Shown in pieces: positions 52,454-60,129 of a DNA stretch of 64,000 nucleotides. The stretch comes from Actinoplanes italicus (lineage in GTDB: Bacteria > Actinomycetota > Actinomycetes > Mycobacteriales > Micromonosporaceae). Location: positions 372,001 through 436,000 of the forward strand of contig NZ_PVMZ01000006.1 in the NCBI RefSeq assembly GCF_003001815.1. The letters are read 5' to 3'. The position numbers and the translations under genes were made by a program. Position 1 is the first letter of the stretch, and the number at the start of each line of letters is the position of its first letter. The notes under the pieces were generated by a model. That model was not told where the DNA came from. It did not search any database and saw only the letters and a program-made list of their open reading frames with translations.

Positions 52454-53188
52454 TCAGGCGACGACGGCCCGGTCCCGTGCCGCCGCTTCGGCCAGGGCCG
52501 CGAACGCCCGCAGGTCGGTGGTGCGCTCCGGGTGCCACTGCACGCCGAGCGCGAAGGACTTGCCGGGGTGCTCGACGATCTCGACGACCTGGTCGTCCGG
52601 GCACCAGCCGACCGGCCGGAACTCACCCGGATCGGCGATCGCCTGATGATGGAACGAGTTCACCGTGAGGGTACGGCCGAACAACCGGTGCGCCGCCGTG
52701 CCCTCCTCGACGACCACGTCATGCCTGCCGTAGTCGGAGGAGCCGGCGGCGAGCGGATCGGTGCCCGCGGCGGCCCGGTGCCGCTCGTGGCCGACCACGT
52801 CGGGCAGATGCTGGTGCAGGGAGCCGCCGGTCGCCACGGCCATCAGCTGCAGACCCCGGCAGACACCCAGGATCGGCAGGTCGGCCTCCAGGGCGGCGCG
52901 CATCAGCAGCAGCTCGGAGGCGTCGCGGACCGTGTCGGCCTCGGTGGCCGGGTGGCGCGGGGCGCCCCAGTTCGCCGGGTCGATGTCGCCACCGCCGCAG
53001 AAGACGATGCCGTCCAGCGACTCGATCACGTCGGTGCCGGGCTCGTCCGGGGTGATCAGGACAGCGCGGCCACCGGTGGCATGCACCGCCTTCACATAGT
53101 TCATCGGCAGCATCGCGGCCATCAGGTCGTTACGTCCGTGGTGGATCTGCTCGGCGTACGCCGTCAGTCCGATCAGCGGTCTGCGCAT
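52454..53188 (-). CDS. PuuD-like gamma-glutamyl hydrolase, copy 1
   Basis: A 244-residue class I glutamine-amidotransferase-like hydrolase of the PuuD family, which frees glutamate from gamma-glutamyl amides. The nucleophile is Cys110 in GVCRGLQL; His and Glu of the triad are in VQWHPE. It overlaps the upstream paralogue by 16 bp, so they are cotranscribed. It probably serves the gamma-glutamylation pathway encoded just upstream. Confidence 0.88.
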   Translation of the reverse strand: MRRPLIGLTAYAEQIHHGRNDLMAAMLPMNYVKAVHATGGRAVLITPDEPGTDVIESLDGIVFCGGGDIDPANWGAPRHPATEADTVRDASELLLMRAALEADLPILGVCRGLQLMAVATGGSLHQHLPDVVGHERHRAAAGTDPLAAGSSDYGRHDVVVEEGTAAHRLFGRTLTVNSFHHQAIADPGEFRPVGWCPDDQVVEIVEHPGKSFALGVQWHPERTTDLRAFAALAEAAARDRAVVA

Positions 53189-53886
53189 GCTTTCGTGAGC
53201 TCCTTCGAGGCCGCCGCCACCAGGGCTCCGAAGAGGCGCCGATCACGGCTCACCTCCGGATGCCACTGAACGCCGAGCACGAAACGCCTATCCGGATCCT
53301 CGACCACTTCGGGCAGGCCGTCGGCGGCCCGCCCGGTGACGGTCAGCGAGCCCGGGTCGGCGACGCCCTGGTGATGGAAGCAGTTGATGGTCAGGTCGTC
53401 GCCCATCAGGGCGGCGATCCGGCTGCCCGGTTCGAGCACGGCCTGCTGTGAGCCGTACACCCCCGGTCCCGGACGGTGCTTCTCGTGGCCGAGCACGTCC
53501 GGCAGATGCTGGTGCAGGGTGCCTCCGGCGGCGATGGTGAGCAGTTGCATGCCCCGGCAGACCCCCAGGATCGGCAGGTCGCGGTCGAGGGCCGCGCGGA
53601 GCAGCAGCAGTTCGGCGATGTCGCGTTCGGCGTGGACCACCGTGTGCGGGCCGAGATTCTGGCCGTACAGCGAGGGCTGCAGGTCCGGCCCACCGGTGAG
53701 GACCAGGCCGTCCAGCCGGTCGAGGACGTCCGCGTCGTGGTCGTCCGGCGGCAGGATCACCGCGCGGCCACCGGCGAGGCGCACCGCCTCGGTGTAGTCG
53801 TGCGGGACCAGCGCGGTCGGGAGGTCCCTCCAGACGCCCCAGTCGGCCGGGAGCACATAGGACGTCATGCCGATGATCGGACGCAT
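53173..53886 (-). CDS. PuuD-like gamma-glutamyl hydrolase, copy 2
   Basis: A 237-residue paralogue of the next gene with identical layout: Cys110 in GVCRGMQL, the LHQHLPDVLGHEKHR substrate loop, NCFHHQGVADPG, and VQWHPEV. The two proteins align without gaps over the first 110 residues by eye, implying tandem duplication with divergence of the substrate-facing loop. ATG at 53886. A 169-bp gap separates it from the SDR gene; the gap shows no clear terminator. Confidence 0.88.
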   Translation of the reverse strand: MRPIIGMTSYVLPADWGVWRDLPTALVPHDYTEAVRLAGGRAVILPPDDHDADVLDRLDGLVLTGGPDLQPSLYGQNLGPHTVVHAERDIAELLLLRAALDRDLPILGVCRGMQLLTIAAGGTLHQHLPDVLGHEKHRPGPGVYGSQQAVLEPGSRIAALMGDDLTINCFHHQGVADPGSLTVTGRAADGLPEVVEDPDRRFVLGVQWHPEVSRDRRLFGALVAAASKELTKACADR

Positions 53887-54055
53887 CGCACCACCGTAGT
53901 CACAGGCGCGCGGCGCCGGTGAACCGACGCCGCGTCACGGGCCCATCTGTCCCACCTACACGGGGATCTGACCCGTACGGGCAGGGATTCGACCCCTTGC
54001 ACCTTGTTGAGCTGGTGTTAGGGGTTCCATCCCCACCGTAGCGGGTCGGTAAACC

Positions 54056-54820
54056 TCACAGCGGAGTTACGTACGCTCCGGTGATGCCGCCGTCGACGAC
54101 GAACTGGGACGCCGTCATGAACGAGGCGTCGTCGCTCGCCAGGAATGCGACGGCGGCGGCGATCTCGTCCGGTTCGGCGAAGCGGCCCATCGGCACGTGC
54201 ACGAGCCGGCGGGCGGCCCGCTCCGGGTCCTTGGCGAACAGCTCCATCAGCAGCGGAGTTGCCACCGGACCGGGGCAGAGCGCGTTGATCCGGATGCCCT
54301 CGCGGGCGAACTGCACGCCCAGCTCCCGGGTCATCGCCAGCACCCCGCCCTTGCTCGCCGTGTAGGCGATCTGCGAGGTGGCCGCACCGAGCAGGGCGAC
54401 GAACGACGCGGTGTTGATGATCGAGCCCTTGCCCTGCCGCTGCATGTGCGGGATCGCGTACTTGCAGCAGAAGAAGACGCTCGTGGTGTTGACCTTGAGC
54501 ACCCGCTCCCAGGCGTCCAGGCCGGTGACCAGGATCGAATCGTCGTCGGGCGGCGAGATGCCGGCGTTGTTGAAGGCGATGTCGACCCGGCCGTGCCGCT
54601 CGGCGACCCCGTCGAAGAGTGCCTTGACCTGCTCCTCGTCGCTGACGTCGCAGGCCACGAACTCGCCGCCGACCTCCTCGGCGATCGCTTTGCCAGCTTT
54701 GTCGGAGATATCCACGCAAACGACGAACGCGCCCTCCGCGGCGAACCTCCGCGCGGTGGCCAGACCGATACCGCTGCCGGCGCCGGTGATGACGGCGACC
54801 CGGTCCTGCAAACGCTCCAC
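54056..54820 (-). CDS. short-chain dehydrogenase/reductase
   Basis: A classical SDR of 254 residues: TGAGSGIG cofactor loop, NNAG, and catalytic Tyr-x3-Lys in YTASKGG; the Asp after VVCV (VVCVD) suggests NAD over NADP. The GTG start follows the ALDH stop with no gap. In this operon it could oxidise an alcohol intermediate, such as the gamma-glutamyl amide of ethanolamine, to an aldehyde for the next enzyme. That role is inferred from context. Confidence 0.88.
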   Translation of the reverse strand: MERLQDRVAVITGAGSGIGLATARRFAAEGAFVVCVDISDKAGKAIAEEVGGEFVACDVSDEEQVKALFDGVAERHGRVDIAFNNAGISPPDDDSILVTGLDAWERVLKVNTTSVFFCCKYAIPHMQRQGKGSIINTASFVALLGAATSQIAYTASKGGVLAMTRELGVQFAREGIRINALCPGPVATPLLMELFAKDPERAARRLVHVPMGRFAEPDEIAAAVAFLASDDASFMTASQFVVDGGITGAYVTPL

Positions 54821-56182
54821 TTAGTCTCCCGTAGCCAAGAACACGTTCTTCACGTCCGTGAAGGACAGCAATGCGTCGGGCCCCAGTTCCCGACCCAGAC
54901 CGGACTGCTTCATGCCGCCGAACGGCGTCCAGTAGCGCACCGAGGAGTTGCTGTTGACGCTGAGCGCCCCGGTTTCCACGGCTCGTGAGACCCGCAGCGC
55001 GCGCCCGACGTCCCGGGTCCAGATCGAGCCGGACAGCCCGTACTCGGTGTCGTTGGCGAGCTCGATCGCCTCGGCCTCGTCCCGGAACGGCAACACGCTG
55101 ACGACCGGGCCGAAGATCTCCTCGCGCCAGTGCCGGTCGGCCCGGTTCCGGGCCAGCAGGACGGTCGGCGGAAACCACCACCCGCTCTGATCGGGCACGG
55201 AGCCCCGGAACGCCACGTCGGCGCCGTCCAGATAGGACGCGACCGAGCTCCGCTGACCGGAGGAGATCAGAGGACCCATCTCGGATGAGTCATCGGAGGG
55301 GTCCAGCACCCTGAAGTCACGGACGGCCGGCTCGAACAGCGCCAGGAACCTGTCGTACACCGAGGCCTCGACGAGGATCCGGGAACGCGCGCAGCAGTCC
55401 TGACCCGCGTTGTCGAAGACCGCGCCGGGTGCGGCAGCGGCCGCGGCCGGCAGGTCGGCGTCCGCGAAGACGATGTTGGCGCTCTTGCCGCCCAGCTCCA
55501 GGGTCACCCGTTTCACCTGGTCGGCGCAGCCCGCCATGATCGACTTGCCGACCTCGGTGGACCCGGTGAAGCAGACCTTGCGGACCGCCGGGTGGGTGAC
55601 GAACCGCTGACCCACGACGCTGCCCTTACCCGGCAGCACCTGGAACACGTCCTCCGGCAGCCCGGCCTCCAGGGCGAGCTCACCGAGCCGGATCGCGGTC
55701 AGCGGGGTCAGCTCGGCCGGTTTGAGCACCACTGTGTTGCCGGCGGCCAGCGCGGGTGCGAAACCCCAGCCGGCGATCGGCATCGGGAAGTTCCACGGCA
55801 CGATGATGCCGACCACACCGAGCGGCTCGTGGAAAGTCACGTCGACGCCACCGGCCACCGGGATCTGCCGGCCGGACAGCCGCTCGGGCGCGCCCGCGTA
55901 GTAGTTCAGCACGTCCCGGACGTTGCCGGCCTCCCATCGCGCGTTGCCGATGGTGTGACCCGCGTTGCGTACCTCAAGCCGGGCCAGCTCTTCGATGTGG
56001 TCCTCGACCACCGCCGCGAAGCGACGCAGAAGCCGTGCCCGGTCCCCGGGCGCCACGCGACGCCATCCGGTGAAGGCCTTCCGCGCGCGGTCGATCGCCG
56101 CGTCGGTCTCTTCCAAACCCGTCGACGGTACGGTCGTGAAGACCTCACCCGTCGACGGGTCGATCACCTCTGTAGTCCCCAC
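54821..56182 (-). CDS. NAD-dependent aldehyde dehydrogenase (PuuC-like role)
   Basis: A 453-residue ALDH: cofactor loop FTGSTEVGKS, general base Glu229 in LELGGKSAN, catalytic Cys263 in GQDCCARSR, and PWNFPMPIAGWGFAPALAAGNT. It would oxidise a gamma-glutamylamino-aldehyde to an acid. GTG at 56182 has GAGG 8 bp upstream and is 16 bp after the ligase stop; the in-frame start at 56218 overlaps the ligase gene and has no family-like residues. Confidence 0.9.
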   Translation of the reverse strand: MGTTEVIDPSTGEVFTTVPSTGLEETDAAIDRARKAFTGWRRVAPGDRARLLRRFAAVVEDHIEELARLEVRNAGHTIGNARWEAGNVRDVLNYYAGAPERLSGRQIPVAGGVDVTFHEPLGVVGIIVPWNFPMPIAGWGFAPALAAGNTVVLKPAELTPLTAIRLGELALEAGLPEDVFQVLPGKGSVVGQRFVTHPAVRKVCFTGSTEVGKSIMAGCADQVKRVTLELGGKSANIVFADADLPAAAAAAPGAVFDNAGQDCCARSRILVEASVYDRFLALFEPAVRDFRVLDPSDDSSEMGPLISSGQRSSVASYLDGADVAFRGSVPDQSGWWFPPTVLLARNRADRHWREEIFGPVVSVLPFRDEAEAIELANDTEYGLSGSIWTRDVGRALRVSRAVETGALSVNSNSSVRYWTPFGGMKQSGLGRELGPDALLSFTDVKNVFLATGD

Positions 56183-56198
56183 GCCAAGATCCTCACAC

Positions 56199-57545
56199 TC
56201 AGAGGCGCTCGAATCCACGGCGTAGCTCCCAATCCGTCACCGCGGCGTCGTAGGCGGCCAGTTCCACCCGCCCCATGTTCGCGTAGTGGGCCACCACGTC
56301 CGCCCCGAACGCCGTTTCCGCCACCGAACTCGCCGCCCAGAGATCGGTCGCCTCGCGCAGCGTGCCGGGCACCCGCCCGGCCGACGGGTCCTGGTACGCG
56401 TTGCCGGCGAACTCGTCCTCCAGGGGCAGCTCGTTCTCGATGCCGTGCAGCGCGCCGGCCACCAGGGCGGCGATCGCCAGGTACGGGTTCACGTCACCGC
56501 CCGGCACCCGGTTCTCCACCCGCATGCCCTGCCCGTGCCCGGCGATCCGCAGCGCGCAGGTGCGGTTGTCGACGCCCCAGCGCAGCGCGGTCGGCGCGAA
56601 CGAGCCCGGCTGGTAACGCTTGTACGAGTTGATGTTCGGCGCGAAGAGCAGGCTGAACTCGCGCATCGTGGCGAGCAGCCCGGCCAGCACCCGCTGTCCG
56701 GTCTCGCTCAGATGCGCCGGGCCGTCGCCGAGCATCGCACTTCTCGAGGACGAGTCCCGCAGTGAGAAGTGGATGTGGCAGGAGTTGCCCTCCCGCTCGT
56801 TGGGCTTGGCCATGAAGGTGAGCGCCATGCCCTCCTGGGCGGCGATCTCCTTGGCCCCGTTCTTGTAGATGACGTGGTTGTCGGCGCTGGTCAGCGCGTC
56901 GGCGTAGCGGAAGGCGATTTCGTGCTGGCCGAGGTTGCACTCGCCCTTGGCGCTCTCCGGGATCAGCCCCGCGCCGTACATCTCGTTGCGGATCCGGCGC
57001 AGCAGCGGCTCGACCCGGGCGGTGCCGAGCAGCGAGTAGTCCACGTTGTACTGGTTCGCCGGGACCAGGCCGCGGTAGCCCTTGTCCCACGCCTGCTCGT
57101 AGCTGTCCCGGTAGAGCACGAACTCCAGCTCGGTGCCGGCGAACGCGGTCAGCCCGTGCGCCGCCAGCCGGTCCAGCTGGCGGCGCAGGATCTGCCGGGG
57201 CGACGGCGGCACCGGCTGTCCCGCCGTGTCGAGCAGGTCGGCGAGGACCAGCGCGGTGCCGGGCTGCCACGGGACCCGGCGCAGCGTGCTGAAGTCGGGC
57301 TTCATCACGAAGTCGCCGTAGCCGGTGGACCAGGAGGACATCTCGTAACCGTCGACGGTGTTCATGTCGGCGTCGACCGCGAGCAGGTAGTTGCAACCCT
57401 CGCTGCCGCCGGACACCACCTCGTCCAGGAAGAACCGTCCGTGCAGCCGCTTGCCCTGCAACCGGCCCTGCATGTCGGTCAGTGCCAGCAGGACGGTGTC
57501 GATGCTGCCGTTGTCGACGGAGACGTCGAGTTCCTCGAGATCCAT
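56199..57545 (-). CDS. glutamine synthetase-like gamma-glutamyl-amine ligase
   Basis: A 448-residue GS-family ligase of the PuuA/GlnA3/GlnA4 type, which joins glutamate to an amine using ATP. GTELEFVLY carries the metal-binding Glu pair; EGNSCHIHFSL and ALRIAGHGQGMRVENRVPGGDVNPYL form the ATP/glutamate site. PGGDVNPYL is closer to GS-like amine ligases than to PDPAANPYL of true GS. The ATG at 57545 has AGGA 8 bp upstream. It starts 13 bp after the permease stop. The amine cannot be fixed by sequence; ethanolamine or polyamines are candidates. Confidence 0.87.
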   Translation of the reverse strand: MDLEELDVSVDNGSIDTVLLALTDMQGRLQGKRLHGRFFLDEVVSGGSEGCNYLLAVDADMNTVDGYEMSSWSTGYGDFVMKPDFSTLRRVPWQPGTALVLADLLDTAGQPVPPSPRQILRRQLDRLAAHGLTAFAGTELEFVLYRDSYEQAWDKGYRGLVPANQYNVDYSLLGTARVEPLLRRIRNEMYGAGLIPESAKGECNLGQHEIAFRYADALTSADNHVIYKNGAKEIAAQEGMALTFMAKPNEREGNSCHIHFSLRDSSSRSAMLGDGPAHLSETGQRVLAGLLATMREFSLLFAPNINSYKRYQPGSFAPTALRWGVDNRTCALRIAGHGQGMRVENRVPGGDVNPYLAIAALVAGALHGIENELPLEDEFAGNAYQDPSAGRVPGTLREATDLWAASSVAETAFGADVVAHYANMGRVELAAYDAAVTDWELRRGFERL

Positions 57546-57558
57546 GTGCTCAGTCCTA

Positions 57559-59055
57559 TCAGTCGGTCGACTCGCCGTGGGCGGCCTTCTCGAGGAGGTT
57601 CTGCTTCGGCCCGGTGAACCACTTCCGGGCACTGGCGAACCACCAGATCGCGGCCGCCCCGAGCACCACCGCCACGGCGACGATCGTGTAGTTGAACGTC
57701 TCCGCGGTGATCGGACTGCTGGGCGGCAGCACGAAGAGCACGCAGATGATCCCTACCCAGACGATGGCGATCCAGCCCACCGGGGCGCTCCACTTCCCGA
57801 GATTCCACGGGCCGGGCTGGAAGTCCGGGTTGAGCCGGCGCAGCAGGACCGGTCCGACGTAGGCGATGTAGAGGCCGATCACCGCGATCGAGGTGGCCGC
57901 GAAGTACGCGACGGTGTTCCAGAGCGACGGGAGCACCAGGATCGTGGAGAGGCCCACGCAGAGCCAGATGGAGTTGGTCGGCGTACCGGTCCGGGGATTG
58001 ACCTTCTTCCAGATCCTCGAGCCGGGAATCGCGTCGTCACGGGCGAAGGCGTAGGACATCCGGGAGTTCGCGGTGACCGAGGCCATACCGCAGAACCACT
58101 GCGCGACCATGCAGATGAAGAGCAGGAACACGCCGAGGTCGTGGCCGACCGCGTCGATGAAGATCTGCGCCGGCGGCAGTCCGAGGTCGGTGCCGAGCGC
58201 GCCCTCGTAGTCCTGGATGGACCAGGTGATCGCGACCAGCAGCACGAAACCGGCGATGACCGAAACGACCACCGACATCACGATGCCGCGGGGCGCCGCG
58301 TTGGCCGCGTCGTGGGTCTCCTCGGCGACGTGGGCGGAGGCGTCGTAACCGGTGTACGTGTACTGCGCCATGAGCAGGCCCATGAGGACGGCGTAGACGC
58401 CCGCGCCGGCGAAGGTGAAGCCGGTCGCGTTGTAGACCTCGGTGAACACCTCGGAGATGGGTTTGTGCTGGTCGGGGACGACGGCGAGGATGCCGACGAT
58501 CACCGCGACGCCGATCAGGTGCCACCAGGCGCTGATGTCGGAGAGGACCCGGACCAGGTTGACGCCGAACGTGTTCAGCAGCCCGTGCACCACGATGATG
58601 ACCAGGAAGATCAGGAACGTCGAGAGGGCTGTCACCTCCAGGCCGAAGGTGAGGCTGAGGAAGGCCGCCGTGGTGATCGCCGCGCCGAAGTCGATGGCCG
58701 CGGTGACGGCGACCTCGCCGAGGAAGTTGAACCAGCCGATGAACCAGGCCCAGGCGGGCTTGTTCCTCTTGGCCAGTGCCGCCGCCCACCAGTAGAGCGC
58801 GCCGGCGGTCGGGTAGGCCGAGCAGACCTCGGCCATGGCCAGTGCCACGAAGGTGACCATGATGCCGACGAAGAGCCAGCCCAGGGTGATCGCGACCGGG
58901 CCGCCGGCCTTCATGGCGATGCCGTACGAGGTGATGGCGCCGGCCAGGATCGAGATGATCGAGAACGAGACGGCGAAGTTGGAGAAGCCGGAGAGACGGC
59001 GGTGGAGTTCCTGTTTGTATCCGAGTTGGGCGAGTCGTTCCTCGTCGGTGCTCAT
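57559..59055 (-). CDS. APC-superfamily amino acid/amine permease
   Basis: A 498-residue, 12-helix transporter of the APC superfamily (amino acid permease group with GABA/choline/ethanolamine-type members). It begins MSTDEERLAQLGYKQELHRR, then FSNFAVSFSIISILAGAIT, the conserved first helix, and has YTYTGYDASAHVAEET in the middle. AGGAGG lies 7 bp before the ATG at 59055; an ORF from 59217 runs through the leader and is rejected. It heads the ligase-ALDH-SDR operon and probably imports the amine. Confidence 0.9.
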   Translation of the reverse strand: MSTDEERLAQLGYKQELHRRLSGFSNFAVSFSIISILAGAITSYGIAMKAGGPVAITLGWLFVGIMVTFVALAMAEVCSAYPTAGALYWWAAALAKRNKPAWAWFIGWFNFLGEVAVTAAIDFGAAITTAAFLSLTFGLEVTALSTFLIFLVIIVVHGLLNTFGVNLVRVLSDISAWWHLIGVAVIVGILAVVPDQHKPISEVFTEVYNATGFTFAGAGVYAVLMGLLMAQYTYTGYDASAHVAEETHDAANAAPRGIVMSVVVSVIAGFVLLVAITWSIQDYEGALGTDLGLPPAQIFIDAVGHDLGVFLLFICMVAQWFCGMASVTANSRMSYAFARDDAIPGSRIWKKVNPRTGTPTNSIWLCVGLSTILVLPSLWNTVAYFAATSIAVIGLYIAYVGPVLLRRLNPDFQPGPWNLGKWSAPVGWIAIVWVGIICVLFVLPPSSPITAETFNYTIVAVAVVLGAAAIWWFASARKWFTGPKQNLLEKAAHGESTD

Positions 59056-59095
59056 CGGGGTGCCTCCTGCACGAAGGACTGTGACCTGAGCCAAA

Positions 59096-59176
59096 TGAGG
59101 CTTGTTCGCGACGGTGGAGACCGGTTGCGTCACCGGCGGCAATGCCTGGAGCCAGGTAGGTCGCGAACAAGCCTCA
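59096..59176 (-). promoter_or_regulatory. predicted structured 5' leader of the permease operon
   Basis: Perfect 17-bp arms (59096-59112 and 59160-59176) enclose 47 nt. On the minus strand the enclosed RNA can form two hairpins, CCUG-GCUC-CAGG and CCGG-UGACGCAA-CCGG, giving a three-way junction. The element begins about 5 nt after the predicted transcription start and ends 40 nt before the permease ATG. A riboswitch-like leader, RNA-binding-protein target or attenuator is possible; a DNA operator or a palindromic repeat is the alternative. No known riboswitch class is matched. Confidence 0.5.
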
Positions 59177-59187
59177 CTGCTGGGAGC

Positions 59188-59217
59188 ATGATCGCTCCGC
59201 CGTGTTACGACAGTCAA
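59188..59217 (-). promoter_or_regulatory. candidate promoter of the permease operon
   Basis: On the minus strand TTGACT (59217-59212) is followed after 18 bp by GATCAT (59193-59188). The -35 element is close to consensus; the -10 element is weak. It predicts a start near 59181, just upstream of the structured leader. Confidence 0.45.
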
Positions 59218-59296
59218 TGCACAGGGTTAATTGCGTTGCCGCGTACGGGCCCCGGTGCGAGCCTGGTTGCAGGCGATCCCCTCGGAAGGATCACCA

Positions 59297-59452
59297 GTGG
59301 ACACCTCTCCGCCGGCGGCGGTGCGGGGCGCGGTCACCTCTCTCTTCCTCAGCGCCCGTCCCGCACCGCCGCCGCTTCACGTATCGACGCCTGAAAGAGT
59401 TTGCGCAGGTGGTCGGACCTTTGCACGAAAAAATCTACAGCGGCGACTCTAG
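59297..59452 (+). CDS. possible small protein, 51 residues
   Basis: GTG at 59297 is preceded by GGAAGGA with 6 bp spacing, and the frame runs to a TAG at 59452. The peptide starts MDTSPPAAVRGAVTSLF and has an Arg-rich end, without a recognised domain. The DNA also forms a strong inverted repeat (59314-59373), so the coding potential may be incidental. Confidence 0.25.
   Translation: MDTSPPAAVRGAVTSLFLSARPAPPPLHVSTPERVCAGGRTFARKNLQRRL
59314..59373. repeat. 14-bp perfect inverted repeat
   Basis: GGCGGCGGTGCGGG (59314-59327) and CCCGCACCGCCGCC (59360-59373) are perfect complements around a 32-bp centre that itself contains a GCGC pair. It lies between the permease promoter and the small downstream unit and could insulate them by terminating transcription from either side. 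Confidence 0.6.
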
Positions 59453-59541
59453 AAATTCGGCGAGGATCGGCCTACATTTGGTTTGTCGGTCACGGCCGGC
59501 AAGCAACTGGCACAGACGCTGAGTTGGAGAAGGAGGACGAG

Positions 59542-59661
59542 ATACCGCAGCAACGCGTAATCACGTTGTCCCCTACCCGACAAGAGGTGATCGCAGCCGA
59601 TGCCTTTCACTCCGGTCGACTGCTAGCGGCACGCAGCCGGTCGACCAGATGCGCCGGATAG
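59542..59661 (+). CDS. possible small protein with AUA start, 39 residues
   Basis: AAGGAGG (59530-59536), one of the best ribosome-binding sites in the window, is followed 5 bp later by ATA CCG CAG CAA, open until TAG at 59661. The peptide would contain RVITLSPTRQEVIAADAFHS and a basic tail. No ATG, GTG or TTG start is at a suitable distance, so either AUA is used, or the gene is a start-codon mutant, or the purine run is not a ribosome-binding site. TACATT at 59471 could be its -10 box. A terminator follows 23 bp after the stop. Upstream of it, 59374-59529, nothing else is recognised. Confidence 0.3.
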   Translation: MPQQRVITLSPTRQEVIAADAFHSGRLLAARSRSTRCAG

Positions 59662-59684
59662 AGTCCGGCATCAGAATTGAAAAG

Positions 59685-59715
59685 CCAGGGCCCCGGTTAC
59701 CCGCCGGGGCCCTGG
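59685..59715 (+). terminator. 12-bp stem terminator upstream of the MerR-like gene
   Basis: CCAGGGCCCCGG and CCGGGGCCCTGG are perfect complements around a 7-nt loop. It ends the small unit at 59470-59661 and lies only 28 bp before the MerR-like start, so it could also attenuate expression of that gene. Confidence 0.65.
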
Positions 59716-59743
59716 ACTGTTCCGGTTCGTGTACGAAGAAGAC

Positions 59744-60070
59744 ATGGATCGGGACTCCCCGTCATACAGCATGGGCCGCGCCGCCGAGATGATCGGCGTG
59801 ACCGCGGCCTTTCTCCGTAGCCTCGACGAAGCCGGCCTGATCGAGCCCGAACGCTCACACGGAGGGCACCGCCGTTACTCCCGGCACCAGCTCGACCTCG
59901 CCGCCCGCGTCCGGGTGCTGCTCAACGAGGGATTCCTGCTCACGGCCGCCTGCCGGATAGTCACGCTCGAGGACCGCCTCGAGGCCGCGCACCGGCACAT
60001 CCGCGAACTCGGCGGCACCGTCACGCCCGACCAGGACGCCACCATCCCGACCCAGACCCGCCGCGGCTGA
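59744..60070 (+). CDS. MerR-like helix-turn-helix regulator
   Basis: A 108-residue MerR-type protein: YSMGRAAEMIGVTAAFLRSLDEAGLIEPERSHGGHRRYSRHQLD is the winged helix, followed by a short helical region (EGFLLTAACRIVTLEDRLEAAHRHI) and a tail without cysteines, so no metal or redox sensing is indicated. ATG at 59744 with GAAGAA upstream; GTG at 59729 is possible. It precedes a two-component system but is separated by 59 bp. Targets unknown. Confidence 0.82.
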   Translation: MDRDSPSYSMGRAAEMIGVTAAFLRSLDEAGLIEPERSHGGHRRYSRHQLDLAARVRVLLNEGFLLTAACRIVTLEDRLEAAHRHIRELGGTVTPDQDATIPTQTRRG

Positions 60071-60129
60071 CGCCACCCGTCACCGCAGGCCATCGCCGTA
60101 CGGCACCGTCGCATGGCATCGTCGTCCGC

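Noticed and set aside
53972..54040. tRNA T-arm-like sequence on the minus strand (GGGGTCGAATCCCTG)
   Set aside because: No matching acceptor, D or anticodon stems could be drawn, so neither a tRNA nor a convincing attachment-site remnant can be claimed.
57391..59217. Longer permease start at 59217
   Set aside because: It would translate the structured leader; the ATG at 59055 has AGGAGG at 7 bp and the conserved N-terminus.
57391..59394. 667-codon plus-strand frame opposite the permease
   Set aside because: Asp/His/Arg-rich shadow of the membrane helices on the other strand; no domain or start signal.
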